Assembly: GCF_002368415.1 (NCBI RefSeq)
Contig: NZ_AP018290.1
Location: forward strand, 809,470 to 873,469
Length of the DNA: 64,000 nucleotides
DNA from: Calothrix sp. NIES-4105
Lineage (GTDB): Bacteria; Cyanobacteriota; Cyanobacteriia; Cyanobacteriales; Nostocaceae
Direction: 5' to 3'
Shown: positions 45,161 to 54,883 of the stretch, in pieces
Numbering within the stretch: position 1 is the first letter of the stretch
How the letters are laid out: each line of letters opens with the position of its first letter
Notes under the pieces: model-generated
The model's database searches: none
Told to the model about the DNA's origin: nothing
Seen by the model: only the letters and a program-made list of their open reading frames with translations
Translations under genes and position numbers: made by a program

Positions 45161-45250
45161 CTAAAAATCCTGTTGCAATAGCGTATTTCCAATCAGGGTT
45201 AGAAGTTTTATTAAGTACATTTTTACTCTGATGCTTGCTAAGAAAGAAAA

Positions 45251-45458
45251 TCAATAACGAGTCTCACGTATTAATTCCTTGTGTTTTACCTCAATTGGTT
45301 GAACTACCTGGGTATCAATTACATTAGGATAACCAGATTGTGACGTTATAGCACCCTGTTGCTGTACTTGCCAACCGCATATTCTGCAACCTGTTTGTAG
45401 GCATAATTGCTCCTCCTTCAGAATAATCCACATCAAAAGTACGGCGGTTCTTAGTCAT
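45251..45458 (-). pseudogene. Small conjugation-region gene, frameshifted
   Basis: An ATG at 45458 opens MTKNRRTFDVDYSEGGAIMP. The frame that completes a plausible protein (VIDTQVVQPIEVKHKELIRE, stop at 45251) is shifted. It lies between the TraD-like tail and the wall hydrolase, on the same strand. Family unknown. Confidence 0.35.
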
Positions 45459-45473
45459 GTTATATGTCCTCAT

Positions 45474-45740
45474 TTAATGAGAATGGTTATCTTTAGGCTG
45501 GGTATCATCAGCCCAATAGTCTTCGGAATCTTCAAGTTGAGCAAAAAACTCTTCAGGAGAAAGTACTCCTGGTTGATTTGGCTTTACTGGAGAAATTACA
45601 CGCGGTGAAAACTGTACTACATTTTTAGGAAGGTTAGTTGCAGAGGGTTTATGAGCATCGGGTTGCTCCTTGGAAGATTCATGTTCACCTGAATCTAAAG
45701 AATTGTTGTAATCTGATAAACCCCAACCTAAAAAACTTTA
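45474..45740 (-). pseudogene. C-terminal tail of a conjugation protein (coupling-protein-like)
   Basis: The frame is open without a start and ends at 45474. It encodes GLSDYNNSLDSGEHESSKEQ, a proline-rich linker and VLSPEEFFAQLEDSEDYWAD. This kind of acidic tail is seen at the end of TraD/VirD4-like proteins in cyanobacterial transfer regions. The ATPase part is not in the window. Confidence 0.4.
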
Positions 45741-46106
45741 AGTTACTTCAGAATTAGTTCAACTTAACAATAGTCAGGTTATACATTACTTTTGGGTATT
45801 GCAACCTTGTTTATATATTGCGTTCGCAAAGAATAAAAATTTATTTTAGGTATAAAATACTTGAAGTAGCAATTTATCAAAAAGGAGTAGTATTCGTAAT
45901 TTTTACAATACTGTTTTCTAGAGGTGCCTGAGTACAAGCAAGCTACATTAACTTCTATGTGTTACAAAGTATTATAAATACATAGTTATTAAAAAAAGTG
46001 TAAGTTACTAAAATAATTGGTGTAACTTGCCTTAAATTATCACCTGGCTTGTTAACTTATTCTTGTATAAATACGGATGATGCATCTACGTAAGGTAACA
46101 CAGTAT

Positions 46107-46190
46107 GGATGCTCGTTTAAAGTTTGGAATGACATCAAAGCGAGTTCGCGCTTCACCATAATAATCTGATAAAGCGTTGTAAGAATCTGA
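46107..46190 (+). pseudogene. AraC 3' end remnant with attached operator (copy A)
   Basis: The last codons of an AraC gene (RLKFGMTSKRVRASP, stop) run straight into the operator element, with degenerate repeats ending at 46169 and 46190. It parallels the 3' end of the intact AraC gene at 48783-49697. Confidence 0.6.
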
Positions 46191-46229
46191 AAGAAATCGA
46201 GTATTGGAAATTATTACAATTTTAATGAG

Positions 46230-46373
46230 TTGCTGTTGTCAAAAACGGATTTATCGATTACGGACATTGCTTTACAAGTAGGTTTTTCTAGCCACAGCCA
46301 TTTGACGCAACAGTTTAGGCGCCTGACTGGAATTACACCACGCACAGGCTCGCAATTTACGATAAGAATCTGA
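46230..46373 (+). pseudogene. AraC C-terminal HTH fragment
   Basis: Encodes LLSKTDLSITDIALQVGFSS, SHSHLTQQFRRLTGITP and a diverged end. This is the second helix-turn-helix of the AraC proteins encoded at 48783 and 50379. Everything upstream of it is missing. Confidence 0.8.
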
Positions 46374-46435
46374 CAAACTGTCATAAGAATTTGAAAGCAG
46401 TCAACCATTGAAACTTAGTACACTTCAATTATATA
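46363..46435 (+). promoter_or_regulatory. AraC-type operator and promoter, copy B
   Basis: TAAGAATCTGA at 46363-46373 and TAAGAATTTGA at 46384-46394 are 21 bp apart. Thirteen bp later comes TTGAAA (46408-46413), 16 bp spacing, and TATATA (46430-46435). It would drive the FMO remnant and possibly the GMC gene. Confidence 0.65.
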
Positions 46436-46580
46436 ACTAGTGGTTCGTGTCATTAATTTTGGCTTGTAGAGACTTTCTTTCAATCCCTGCGGGAAAACCT
46501 CCGGTTTACGCATCTCTACGTGTCTTTATTGTAAAAATTATTTCACAGGCTTTCCGGTCTGTGCTACAACGAGAATAATT

Positions 46581-46680
46581 ATGATTTCTAAGAATTACAA
46601 ACGAATTGCAGTGATCGGCGCCGACATATCAGGAATTGCGGCAGCAAACGTACTCAAAAAGAATGGATATGAGGCTGCAA
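46581..46680 (+). pseudogene. Flavin monooxygenase N-terminal fragment
   Basis: Encodes MISKNYKRIAVIGADISGIA and AANVLKKNGYEA, then loses homology. It is the FAD-binding start of a flavin-containing monooxygenase, with one fingerprint residue changed (GAD for GAG). A terminator-like hairpin follows at 46741. Confidence 0.65.
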
Positions 46681-46740
46681 CAAAAAAAACCGGACAACAT
46701 CTCTACATACGCTCATATCATGTCGGGTTGATTACCCATA

Positions 46741-46780
46741 ATGTCTCGACGTTACATGTGATGTCGAGACATCGTTTTTA
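46741..46780 (+). terminator. Hairpin with T-run after the monooxygenase fragment
   Basis: ATGTCTCGAC at 46741-46750 pairs with 46763-46772, followed by CGTTTTTATT. Confidence 0.6.
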
Positions 46781-46868
46781 TTACGGTTATGCTAGCGGAA
46801 ATGATATCACAGTTCCCACGTAATATATGCATCTTCTATTTTAAATTCTGATTTTATTTTTTAATTCC

Positions 46869-48413
46869 ATGACTCAATATGACTACGTTGTAATTGGTGC
46901 AGGTTCGGCTGGTTGCGTTGTCGCTAATCGTTTGACCAAAGACCGCCAAACAACTGTGTTGTTACTAGAAGCTGGAAATCCGGATACAAAACCGGAGATT
47001 CAAATTCCAGCAGAATATCTAAAATTAATCGGTTCCGAGGTAGACTGGGGCTATTTCTCTGAACCAGAACCATACCTCGATGACCGCAAAATGTTTTATT
47101 CCGCTGGCAAAGTCTTGGGTGGCAGTAGTTCGATTAATAACATGCTCTATGTGCGAGGGAATTCTCGCGATTATGACCACTGGCAGTCATTGGGCAACTT
47201 CGGTTGGAGTTATCAGGATGTTTTGCCCTACTTCAAAAAATCTGAGCATTACTCGCGCGGTGCCAACGAATACCACGGTGTTAATGGGGAGTTAAACGTT
47301 ACCGACCAAGAGGCGCCTGCTACTGTCTCCCAAAGATTTGTAGAGGCGTGTGTGTTACTGGGATATGACTATAATCCTGATTTCAACGCTATTGAGCAGA
47401 GAGGAGTTGGGCTGTTCCAGTTAAACATCTTTGATGGGAAGCGCCATAGTGCTGCGACTGCCTTTCTCTCGCCCATTAAAAAGCGCCCCCATTTGACTGT
47501 CAAAACGAGAGCATTGGTGACTCGGTTGTTGTTTGAAGGCGCCCGCGCGGTTGGGGTGGAATATCTACATGAGAGAAAATTGCACCAAGCTAGGGTTAAC
47601 CAAGAAGTAATTTTAAGTGCAGGCACAATTAACTCGCCCAAACTGCTGCTGCAATCAGGTATTGGCAATGCGAAATCTTTACAAGCAAGGGGCATTTCTG
47701 TCGTGGTTGATCTACCCGGTGTCGGTAAAAACCTGCAAGATCACATCGTTGTTCCTGTAGCATATATGGCAACTCAGAACATAGACTTGGCAATAACTAG
47801 TAGTGGAACTGAAGCTGGATTGTTTTTGCATAGCGAGGGAAATTTAGACGCGGTGCCAGATTTAGAGATCATGTTTTCTCCCATTCATGAGGCAGTTCCT
47901 AGCTCTTTCTACTGTTCTTCAGGATTCATCGGTTCAGTTGTGTTGATGCATCCTCACAATATTGGCAGTGTCAGTTTGCAACGTACCAAAGGTAATGCTG
48001 GGCAAACACCTGACCCTCAAGAGAAACCAATAATTCGGCTGAACTATCTGCAAAATCAATCTGATGTGCGTCTTCTAGCTGCTGGAGTTAAATTAATCCG
48101 CCAATTATTTGAAGAAAATGCTTTTGACGAGTTTCGTGGTGAGGAAATTGCACCGGGTTCCCAGGTTCAAAGCGATGAAGCCTTTGAAGTGTACATCCGA
48201 GAAATTTGCAGTCCAGGCAATCATGCCGTTGGCACCTGCAAAATGGGTATTGACCAAATGGCAGTCGTAGACCCCGAACTACGAGTACACGGAGTTGAAG
48301 GGTTGCGGGTCGTGGATGCCTCGATCATGCCAACTTTAATCACGGGACATACAAACGCAGCCACTATAATGATTGGCGAAAAGGCAGCCGATTTAATTAA
48401 AGCCGCAAACTGA
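46869..48413 (+). CDS. GMC family FAD-dependent oxidoreductase
   Basis: 514 residues. Dinucleotide fold GAGSAG at 10-15 and the GMC signature blocks GGSSSINNMLYVRG and LSAGTINSPKLLLQSGIG. The C-terminal active site has HAVGTCKMG and GHTNAATIMIGEKAADLI. These enzymes oxidise alcohols such as choline, sugars or aromatic alcohols; this one is closest in type to choline dehydrogenase-like proteins, but the substrate is unknown. It has close relatives at 51797-52080 (fragment) and 63751 onward. It is likely under the AraC operator upstream. Confidence 0.85.
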   Translation: MTQYDYVVIGAGSAGCVVANRLTKDRQTTVLLLEAGNPDTKPEIQIPAEYLKLIGSEVDWGYFSEPEPYLDDRKMFYSAGKVLGGSSSINNMLYVRGNSRDYDHWQSLGNFGWSYQDVLPYFKKSEHYSRGANEYHGVNGELNVTDQEAPATVSQRFVEACVLLGYDYNPDFNAIEQRGVGLFQLNIFDGKRHSAATAFLSPIKKRPHLTVKTRALVTRLLFEGARAVGVEYLHERKLHQARVNQEVILSAGTINSPKLLLQSGIGNAKSLQARGISVVVDLPGVGKNLQDHIVVPVAYMATQNIDLAITSSGTEAGLFLHSEGNLDAVPDLEIMFSPIHEAVPSSFYCSSGFIGSVVLMHPHNIGSVSLQRTKGNAGQTPDPQEKPIIRLNYLQNQSDVRLLAAGVKLIRQLFEENAFDEFRGEEIAPGSQVQSDEAFEVYIREICSPGNHAVGTCKMGIDQMAVVDPELRVHGVEGLRVVDASIMPTLITGHTNAATIMIGEKAADLIKAAN

Positions 48414-48441
48414 TGGATAAAAAGTGCATAAATAATTAGCA

Positions 48442-48782
48442 CTGGCGCCTATATGAATTAAGAAGCTTATCTTTAGTAATTGAAGGAGTAGCATTCAGGG
48501 CTGTGAACGTTTTTGAATCAAGGCAATTTGGCATTAATACACATATTATAGGTAATACAAATGGAGCAAAAATTAAGTATTCAACAATTAGTTTATGTCT
48601 TTAGGTAGATGCAAATTGAAATTTTGATATCTATGGCTAAAATAGCCGAACGTAGTTTGACTAGCAATATTCTTTTATATTTGCGGCGCCATCCATAAGA
48701 GATATTAAATGTTTACGCACACCTTGAACACCCAATTTAAAATTTTCATAAAATTGGCACTATTATTCAATCGGTAAGTCAA
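48442..48782. other. Leader region of the first AraC gene
   Basis: About 340 bp, AT-rich, without a complete operator copy. No promoter could be assigned with confidence. Confidence 0.35.
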
Positions 48783-49697
48783 ATGCTGAAAACAAAATCT
48801 GTGACAAGTAGCCTCCTTAGATCAAACGAACTGAGCGAACGGTTGAATAAAACTCTAATGCTATCCAGTCGGCAACTGGGCTGGAATGGTATTTTGGTTG
48901 AGCATTGCGAAACTCCTTTAGCTTCATCCTTTGAAATGGAACTTCCCGCTGTATCGGATCATTGGCTCAATTTACCTCTAGGGCACCCCAGCTCTTTGAT
49001 CCAAAAACGCGATAACGTAAAGCATGATTCAATTGTTCAAAAAGGCGACACTATTCTTATTCCTGCTGGACAACCAAGTTACTGGTATCAGCACGAAGCT
49101 AGCATCTGCTCTGCGCTGCACATTTGCTTAGAACCGAAGTTGATCGAACAAATTGCTCAAGCATCCGAAATTGATGCTCTTCAATTCAACCTCGTGAACT
49201 GTTTCTGTAAGCAAGATTTACAACTTCATAATATTGCAATGCTGTTTTTAGCTGAATTGCGCTCAGATTGTATGATGGGGCGATTATATGTCGAATCATT
49301 AACTCAAGTTTTGGTCATTCATCTGTTGCGACATTATTCTAGTGTAACCCAAACTATTACATCTGAGAAACAAAGCTTAAATCGTACCCAGTTGCAGCAG
49401 GCAATTGACTATATTCACACTTACCTTGACCGAGATTTATCACTGGGAGAAATTGCAGAAGTCGTCAATATTAGCCCTACTTATTTTGCTAGCTTATTCA
49501 AACGTGCTATAGGTACTTCTCCTCATCAGTATGTCATTCAACAACGAGTTCAACAGGCAAAATTGCTACTGTCAAAAACGGATTTGGCGATTGCTGACAT
49601 TGCTTTACAAGTGGGTTTCTCTAGCCAAAGCCATTTGACGCAACAATTTAAGCGACTTACTGGAGTGACACCAAAGCAGGTTCGCGCCTTACCATAA
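48783..49697 (+). CDS. AraC family transcriptional regulator 1
   Basis: 304 residues. The effector domain (LMLSSRQLGWNGILVEHCET, PAGQPSYWYQHEA) is followed by two helix-turn-helix motifs (LGEIAEVVNISPTYFASLFK and IADIALQVGFSSQSHLTQQF). The stop is followed at once by the operator element (49695-49726), as with the other AraC ends in this region. It is clearly a paralogue of the next AraC gene. The type is often found near oxidoreductases and hydrolases in cyanobacteria. It probably binds the TAAGAATCTGA repeats. Confidence 0.85.
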   Translation: MLKTKSVTSSLLRSNELSERLNKTLMLSSRQLGWNGILVEHCETPLASSFEMELPAVSDHWLNLPLGHPSSLIQKRDNVKHDSIVQKGDTILIPAGQPSYWYQHEASICSALHICLEPKLIEQIAQASEIDALQFNLVNCFCKQDLQLHNIAMLFLAELRSDCMMGRLYVESLTQVLVIHLLRHYSSVTQTITSEKQSLNRTQLQQAIDYIHTYLDRDLSLGEIAEVVNISPTYFASLFKRAIGTSPHQYVIQQRVQQAKLLLSKTDLAIADIALQVGFSSQSHLTQQFKRLTGVTPKQVRALP

Positions 49698-49726
49698 GAA
49701 TCTGATAAAATGTCGTAAGAATCTGA
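49695..49726 (+). promoter_or_regulatory. AraC-type operator, copy C
   Basis: Two perfect TAAGAATCTGA sites at 49695-49705 and 49716-49726, 21 bp apart. This is the best match to the consensus. It overlaps the AraC stop codon and precedes a dead MBL gene. Confidence 0.7.
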
Positions 49727-49767
49727 AAGAAGTTGAGCATTATAACTAAATATACTTAGTTGAAAGT

Positions 49768-50020
49768 GGGGGCGAGAGTATTGAGTTTTGGGGTGATATT
49801 CTTCATTTCGCCTCGCTCCAATTTCCAAATCCTAAAATCACAGTTGTCTATGATGTCAATTCCAATGCCGCAGCAGAGCAACGGGCGAAAAAGTTTGCTC
49901 GTGCAGAAAAATCACGGCGCGAACGTCGCAACTGCACATTTATCCTTTCTTTTGGGTGGGACACATCCGTGCAGAAAATCAGGGTTATACATGGGCGCCT
50001 GTGGATTATCGCTGGCGTAC
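49768..50020 (+). pseudogene. MBL-fold metallohydrolase C-terminal fragment
   Basis: Encodes SIEFWGDILHFASLQFPNPK and VVYDVNSNAAAEQRAKKFAR in one frame, then VATAHLSF and HIRAENQGYTWAPVDYRWRT in others. At least two frameshifts are needed. This is the C-terminal part of a metallo-beta-lactamase-fold hydrolase. Confidence 0.65.
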
Positions 50021-50378
50021 TTAATAGTTTTATTTCTTGCTTCATGGAGGAATTACGATGACTAAACTCTACATTAATACGGTTTCTACGCGAATATATT
50101 TTTACAAATTATTTAGAACTACTATAGCTTTTTACCTCTATCCAAAGATATATTTTAATTCAAAAATATTGATTATCAATAAAAACGATTGCTTCTTTTT
50201 AACAAAATTGAATAATTGCTGAAAGCTTTGTCCATTATGGATTATAAAAATAATATGCTTTGCCTTATCAGCTACATTACTATTATTGATAGCTGATATA
50301 AAACTTTTGCAATAAAATTTGAGAGTGGTAGCAGTACATCAAACAGATAAGTCAAATGCATTTATAGCAAAAGCTGTA

Positions 50379-51281
50379 ATGAAAAACATTGTTAAAGCGC
50401 TCGAACTTAACCAACGGCTGAATGAATCCTTGGGATTAAATCAATCTCCAATGCTCTCCAGCCGACAAATGAACTGGAATGGGATTTTGGTTGAGCAGTG
50501 CCAAAGTTCTTCTACATCGTTTGAAATAGAAGTTCCTGCCGTATCGGATCATTGGCTCAACTTACACCTGGGAAACCCTGCGCCTTTGCTTCAAAAACGT
50601 GACGATCGTCTGCATGAATCAATCCGTCACAATGGGAACTGTTTCTTGGTTCCTGCTGGACAACCGAGCTACTGGTGTCGGCATTCCGAGGGTGCTATGT
50701 GCTTTCCGCTACACATTTGCTTAAAACCAAAGTTGATCGAACAAGCTGCTGAAGCTTCTGAAATTGATCCACAACGGTTTAACCTCGTAACTTGTTTTGA
50801 TCGGCAAGATTTACAACTTCATCAAATCGCCATGCTTCTACATGCTGAGTTGCAATCAGGTGGTATTATGGGGCAGTTATATGTCGAATCGTTGACCCAG
50901 ACGTTAGTTATTCATTTGCTACGACATTATTCTACCTTGACAAAAACCATTACATCTGGGAACAAAAGCTTAACTAATCTCCAGTTACAGCAAGCAATTG
51001 AATATATTCACGCTCATCTTGACCAAGATTTATCACTCTTTCAAATTGCACAAGTCATCAATATTAGCCCTACTTACTTTGCTAGCTTGTTTAAACGCGC
51101 GACAGGAACTTCTCCGCACCAGTACGTGATTCAACAGCGAGTAGAGCGAGCAAAGTTGATGCTATCGAAAACGGATATAGCAATTGCAGACATTGCCTTA
51201 CAAGTAGGCTTTTCTAGTCAAAGTCATTTAACGCAACAGTTCAAGCGTCTCACCGGAATGACACCAAAGCAGGTTCGGTAA
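50379..51281 (+). CDS. AraC family transcriptional regulator 2
   Basis: 300 residues from the ATG at 50379, chosen to align with paralogue 1; ATG 50356 and TTG 50319 are alternatives. Same domain plan: PMLSSRQMNWNGILVEQCQS, PAGQPSYWCRHSEG and the two helix-turn-helix motifs (LFQIAQVINISPTYFASLFK, IADIALQVGFSSQSHLTQQF). The recognition helices are almost identical to paralogue 1, so both should read the same operator. Degenerate operator copies follow at about 51285-51316 and 51350-51381. Confidence 0.85.
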   Translation: MKNIVKALELNQRLNESLGLNQSPMLSSRQMNWNGILVEQCQSSSTSFEIEVPAVSDHWLNLHLGNPAPLLQKRDDRLHESIRHNGNCFLVPAGQPSYWCRHSEGAMCFPLHICLKPKLIEQAAEASEIDPQRFNLVTCFDRQDLQLHQIAMLLHAELQSGGIMGQLYVESLTQTLVIHLLRHYSTLTKTITSGNKSLTNLQLQQAIEYIHAHLDQDLSLFQIAQVINISPTYFASLFKRATGTSPHQYVIQQRVERAKLMLSKTDIAIADIALQVGFSSQSHLTQQFKRLTGMTPKQVR

Positions 51282-51458
51282 CACTATAAAAATTTGACGC
51301 AGCATTGTAAAAATCTGAGTGACACCTTTAAATGGTTTGCGCCTTACCATAAGAATCTGATAAAATGTCGCAAGAATTTGAAATAATTTAAGTCCCCCTA
51401 ACTCACGATAGTTAGGGGTATTTAAGTTATTAACCGAAGAATAAATTTTATAGAATTG

Positions 51459-51668
51459 TAAAGTTAACTCAAGGGACACTCCAAAATTCCTCCTTTGGGA
51501 GGATTTAATTAATTGCAACCATGATTGCCGAAGCAGGTTCGCTCTTTACTATAAAAATCTGATAAAACTTTGTAAGAATCTGAAAGAAATCAAGTATCGA
51601 AGCTTTTTACAATTCAGATACTTAAAGAATCCAACGCAATACTGTGTTGGTTTTTTACCTTTCTCTTA
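51459..51668. repeat. 210-bp direct repeat, copy 1 (contains operator E)
   Basis: Nearly identical and collinear with 55381-55590, with only a few substitutions. It holds an AraC 3' tip (AGCAGGTTCGCTCTTTACTA), the operator repeats at 51552-51562 and 51573-51583, and a small hairpin (AAGTATC/GATACTT). Confidence 0.85.
51552..51583 (+). promoter_or_regulatory. AraC-type operator, copy E
   Basis: TAAAAATCTGA and TAAGAATCTGA, 21 bp apart. Promoter elements at the standard distance are weak. Confidence 0.55.
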
Positions 51669-51796
51669 GAGTGTTCCAATTAAAAAAATATCCGAGAATA
51701 AATACTGTAGGATAATTTATTTCTTGGGCTACTCTTAGTGTACAGTTGCTTTTTGCAGTTGCTTTGAGTAACGCGCGGCTTTAATAAAATCGGCGC

Positions 51797-52080
51797 TTAT
51801 GAGCCAATCATAATTGTGGGTGCATTAGTATTTCTCGTAGTTATTCTTGGCATAATTGATGCATCTATGACATGCAATCCCTGAACACCATATACCCGTA
51901 GTTCAGGGTCTACAACCGCCATTGCGCTTCTTCCCCGGAATGCAAGTACCGACCGGATGATACACAGTTTCACATACATCTCGAACGTAAGATGAGAGTG
52001 TTTCATCACTCTTGGTGTCGGCGCCAGGAGCGACTTCAGAACCACGAAACTCGTCAAAGGCACTTGTATAGAATAATTTG
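51797..52080 (-). pseudogene. GMC oxidoreductase C-terminal fragment
   Basis: Readable as [37 protein letters not shown], then after a frameshift [20 protein letters not shown] and NAPTIMIGS. It corresponds to the last quarter of the enzymes at 46869 and 63751, on the opposite strand. Confidence 0.8.
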
Positions 52081-52210
52081 CGAAATAATTTGAATGTTAA
52101 AAATGATTATAATTGATTTTTCAAACCTGTGAGTTTGCATATTCGACTCAAGTTTCACCTATAAGAAAATAAAAGATAATTCAATACATTTATTATCAGA
52201 TAGTTAACTT

Positions 52211-53608
52211 ATGTCTAATAAAATTACTCCTAACTCGAAACGAGGACGCGGTGTTATCCTTACGAATAAAGGTTGGTACAAGCTTCAGCAAGCAATGCTA
52301 GACGCAGAATCAGAATATAACTTAGGATTGCGTTTTACTCGCGAACAATTGAGCGAGCGTACTGGACTATCAATACAAACTGTTTCTCGAATTCTCAACC
52401 GTCAAGATGCTGTTGATAAGTTATCAATAGAATATTTTCTACGAGCATTTTGCTTGCAATTATCACAAGGAGATTTCGCATATCCCACTCCACATGAAGA
52501 ACTAGCAAACCGACAAGAAAATAAAACGCACGATTGGAGGGAAGCAGTTGATGTCTCTTTATTCTTTGGTCGAGATAGAGAATTAGCGCTACTGCAACAG
52601 TGGATTTTAGAAGACCATTGTCGATTAGTGGCAGCGTTGGGAATTGGTGGGATTGGCAAAAGCTCTCTTGCAGTGAAATTAGGGTTGCAAATTCAAACCG
52701 AGTTTGAAGTTGTTATTTGGCGGTCACTTCAAAATGCCCCTTCTCTAATTGATTTGATAACCAGCATTTTATCATTTCTGTTGCCTATGCAAGATAAAAA
52801 TGTAACAATACCCTCTAACTTGGACGAAAAACTAGCTTCTCTATTTAGATGTTTAAAACAAAAGCGTTGTTTGCTGATTTTGGATAATGTTGAGGCTATT
52901 TTAGATAGTGGTTGTCAAGCAGGACTATATCAAGCAGGTTACGATGTTTACGGGCAATTCTTCAAAGCAATTGGAGATGTACCGCACCAGAGTTGTTTGT
53001 TACTAACCAGTCGAGAAAAACCGAGGGAAATTGCTTTACTAGAAGGAGAATGTCTACCCGCGCGCTCGCTGCAATTGGGTGGGTTGCTCCCAAGCGAAGG
53101 ACGAGAATTATTTAAATGTAAAGGAAAGTTTACAGGCGCCGAGGCAGAATGGAATAAACTGTTTGAACATTATGGCGGAAATCCATTGGCACTTAAGCTA
53201 GTAGCCACTGCTACTCAAGAATTTTTCAATAGTAGCATTTCCACAGTGGTAGAATATATTGAGCATGGTGCTACAGTTTTTGAAGATATTCATAACCTGC
53301 TAGAGAATCAATTTAATCGATTATCTTTATTAGAACAAGAAGTACTTCAGTGGTTAGCTATAAATAAAAAACCAATCAGTCTAAAAAATTTGCATGAAAA
53401 ATTTGCGACTGTCACCACAAAGCAAGTTATTTTATATACAATTCATTCTTTGATACGCCGCTCTATGATTGTACAAAGTGATATTGGATTTAGCCTAGAG
53501 ACTTTAATGATGCAGTATGTGACGCAACACTTTGAAGAACAACCGAGTACAGAAATTTACGAGTTGAGAGCTACAGCACATAATACAAAAATGCTTACTG
53601 CTTGCTAA
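52211..53608 (+). CDS. NB-ARC/STAND NTPase with N-terminal HTH, sensor domain missing
   Basis: 465 residues. The N-terminal 90 residues carry a helix-turn-helix (FTREQLSERTGLSIQTVSRI). Then an NB-ARC domain: Walker A GIGGIGKSS at 144-152, Walker B LLILDN at 221-226 and the GNPLALKLVA motif. Relatives usually continue into WD40 or TPR sensor repeats; here the protein ends soon after the winged helix (MMQYVTQHFEEQ), with an odd tail (RATAHNTKMLTAC). It probably lost its sensor, or is a short form. It overlaps the convergent thioredoxin-like gene by 14 bp. Confidence 0.8.
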   Translation: MSNKITPNSKRGRGVILTNKGWYKLQQAMLDAESEYNLGLRFTREQLSERTGLSIQTVSRILNRQDAVDKLSIEYFLRAFCLQLSQGDFAYPTPHEELANRQENKTHDWREAVDVSLFFGRDRELALLQQWILEDHCRLVAALGIGGIGKSSLAVKLGLQIQTEFEVVIWRSLQNAPSLIDLITSILSFLLPMQDKNVTIPSNLDEKLASLFRCLKQKRCLLILDNVEAILDSGCQAGLYQAGYDVYGQFFKAIGDVPHQSCLLLTSREKPREIALLEGECLPARSLQLGGLLPSEGRELFKCKGKFTGAEAEWNKLFEHYGGNPLALKLVATATQEFFNSSISTVVEYIEHGATVFEDIHNLLENQFNRLSLLEQEVLQWLAINKKPISLKNLHEKFATVTTKQVILYTIHSLIRRSMIVQSDIGFSLETLMMQYVTQHFEEQPSTEIYELRATAHNTKMLTAC

Positions 53609-54347
53609 TTTTATGCAAAAGTGCTTCCAAGTCAGCAAGTTGAGTATTTGCATCGATTGGCTCCCCATTCATTGCTAACATAGGCGTAGAATCGATACCT
53701 ATTTCTTCTGCCAATTTGATATCTTTCTCAATTGCTGCACTAGCAGCACTACTATTACGAGCTTGATTAAACAGCTTAATATCCAAATTTAGAGATTTTG
53801 CAATTTCAACATAGGTCGATTCATTCAATTTGTCTTGATTTGTAAATAACATATCATGAAACTCCCAAAATTTTCCTTGTTGACCAGCAGCCCAAGACGC
53901 TTTAGCTGCAGATAGTGCTTGAGAATGAATAGAGGTTAGGGGTAAATGTTTATGTACAAGTGTAACTTGGTCTGGATTGCGTGCAATGAATTGTTTAAGT
54001 ATTTGATGCACTTTTCCACAAAAAATGCACTCAAAATCAGAAAATTCTATTAGTACAATTTTTTGTTCGCGGGCGCCAATAGTTGGAGAATCACCAATCA
54101 TAAACTTGGGATTAGCTTTCATTTTTTGTAAAAAAGCCACCTGTTTCCGTTGCTGTTGGTCTTGTTTTTTCTGCTGGTAAGCAGAAACAGACTCTAAAAC
54201 TACATCTGGATTTTGGCGAATAATTTGCAAAACTTGGGCTGATAATTGTGCATCTTTGGGTTGAGAATTATCTGCACGTGTGGGTATTGAACAGCTATTC
54301 AATACGGCACTCAGTAAAATAAAGCTCAACCAAAATAATATTCTCAT
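53595..54347 (-). CDS. DsbA-like thioredoxin-fold lipoprotein
   Basis: 250 residues. Lipoprotein signal with lipobox LNSC (Cys19), a charged helical linker, then a Thioredoxin_4/DsbA-like domain with CIFC at 107-110 in FSDFECIFCGKVH and a cis-Pro in DSTPMLAMNG. Envelope thiol oxidase or isomerase. The 3' end overlaps that of the STAND gene. A cysteine-rich lectin gene lies 270 bp upstream on the same strand and is a plausible client. Confidence 0.85.
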   Translation of the reverse strand: MRILFWLSFILLSAVLNSCSIPTRADNSQPKDAQLSAQVLQIIRQNPDVVLESVSAYQQKKQDQQQRKQVAFLQKMKANPKFMIGDSPTIGAREQKIVLIEFSDFECIFCGKVHQILKQFIARNPDQVTLVHKHLPLTSIHSQALSAAKASWAAGQQGKFWEFHDMLFTNQDKLNESTYVEIAKSLNLDIKLFNQARNSSAASAAIEKDIKLAEEIGIDSTPMLAMNGEPIDANTQLADLEALLHKISKQ

Positions 54348-54613
54348 AAAAATAACCTCTAAAATATAAAGCCATTAAGGGTAAATTCAATACTACTCGC
54401 TTCAGGTTAAAATTTTTCTAACAGAGCGCTCTGTCATGAAAAAATGATTCTAAAAAAATCTCTTAACCGAGTAGTATTAAAAGTAAACTACTTCATCAAA
54501 AACTGTATTTATCTAGCATTGTAAAACGGCTTATAAATTCAGTATATCTAGCAGCAATTACTTTATTTTTACCCATTTATTTTGTCAGTTTAAGTTAAAT
54601 AAGAACTGAATTA

Positions 54614-54862
54614 TTATCTTCTAACACAGCCACAAACTGATGCCTTACCTCGAACCACGGTTTTCCATTGACCATTCCATTTTAAACGCACACTCCGACA
54701 AATTCCTGGACATAATCTTTTGGCATCATTGTTGTTCCAGATAGGACCAGCGCCTATATCAATCGCGGATGCATGACTAGCAAAGCTAACAACAGTAACA
54801 CCACTAATAAGTAGGGTACTTAGAGATAGTAGTAGTTTTTTCTGCATGGAAGTAATAGACAT
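54614..54862 (-). CDS. Mannan-binding lectin (MVL-like), single domain, exported
   Basis: 82 residues from the ATG at 54862, which has AAGGAG 6 bp upstream; a TTG at 54883 is unlikely. A signal peptide ends near SHASA. The mature part matches the repeat unit of Microcystis viridis lectin: GAGPIWNNNDAKRLCPGICR, then LKWNGQWKT and SVCGCV. MVL has two such units; this protein has one, with four cysteines that could form two disulfides. Predicted to bind high-mannose glycans. The export and disulfide need fit the DsbA-like gene next door. Confidence 0.8.
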   Translation of the reverse strand: MSITSMQKKLLLSLSTLLISGVTVVSFASHASAIDIGAGPIWNNNDAKRLCPGICRSVRLKWNGQWKTVVRGKASVCGCVRR

Positions 54863-54883
54863 TGTTTTCTCCTTAATTAACAA

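Noticed and set aside
50037-50222. Plus-strand 61-codon frame between the AraC genes
   Set aside because: Very AT-rich, low complexity and no family; a good-looking GGAGG upstream is not enough.
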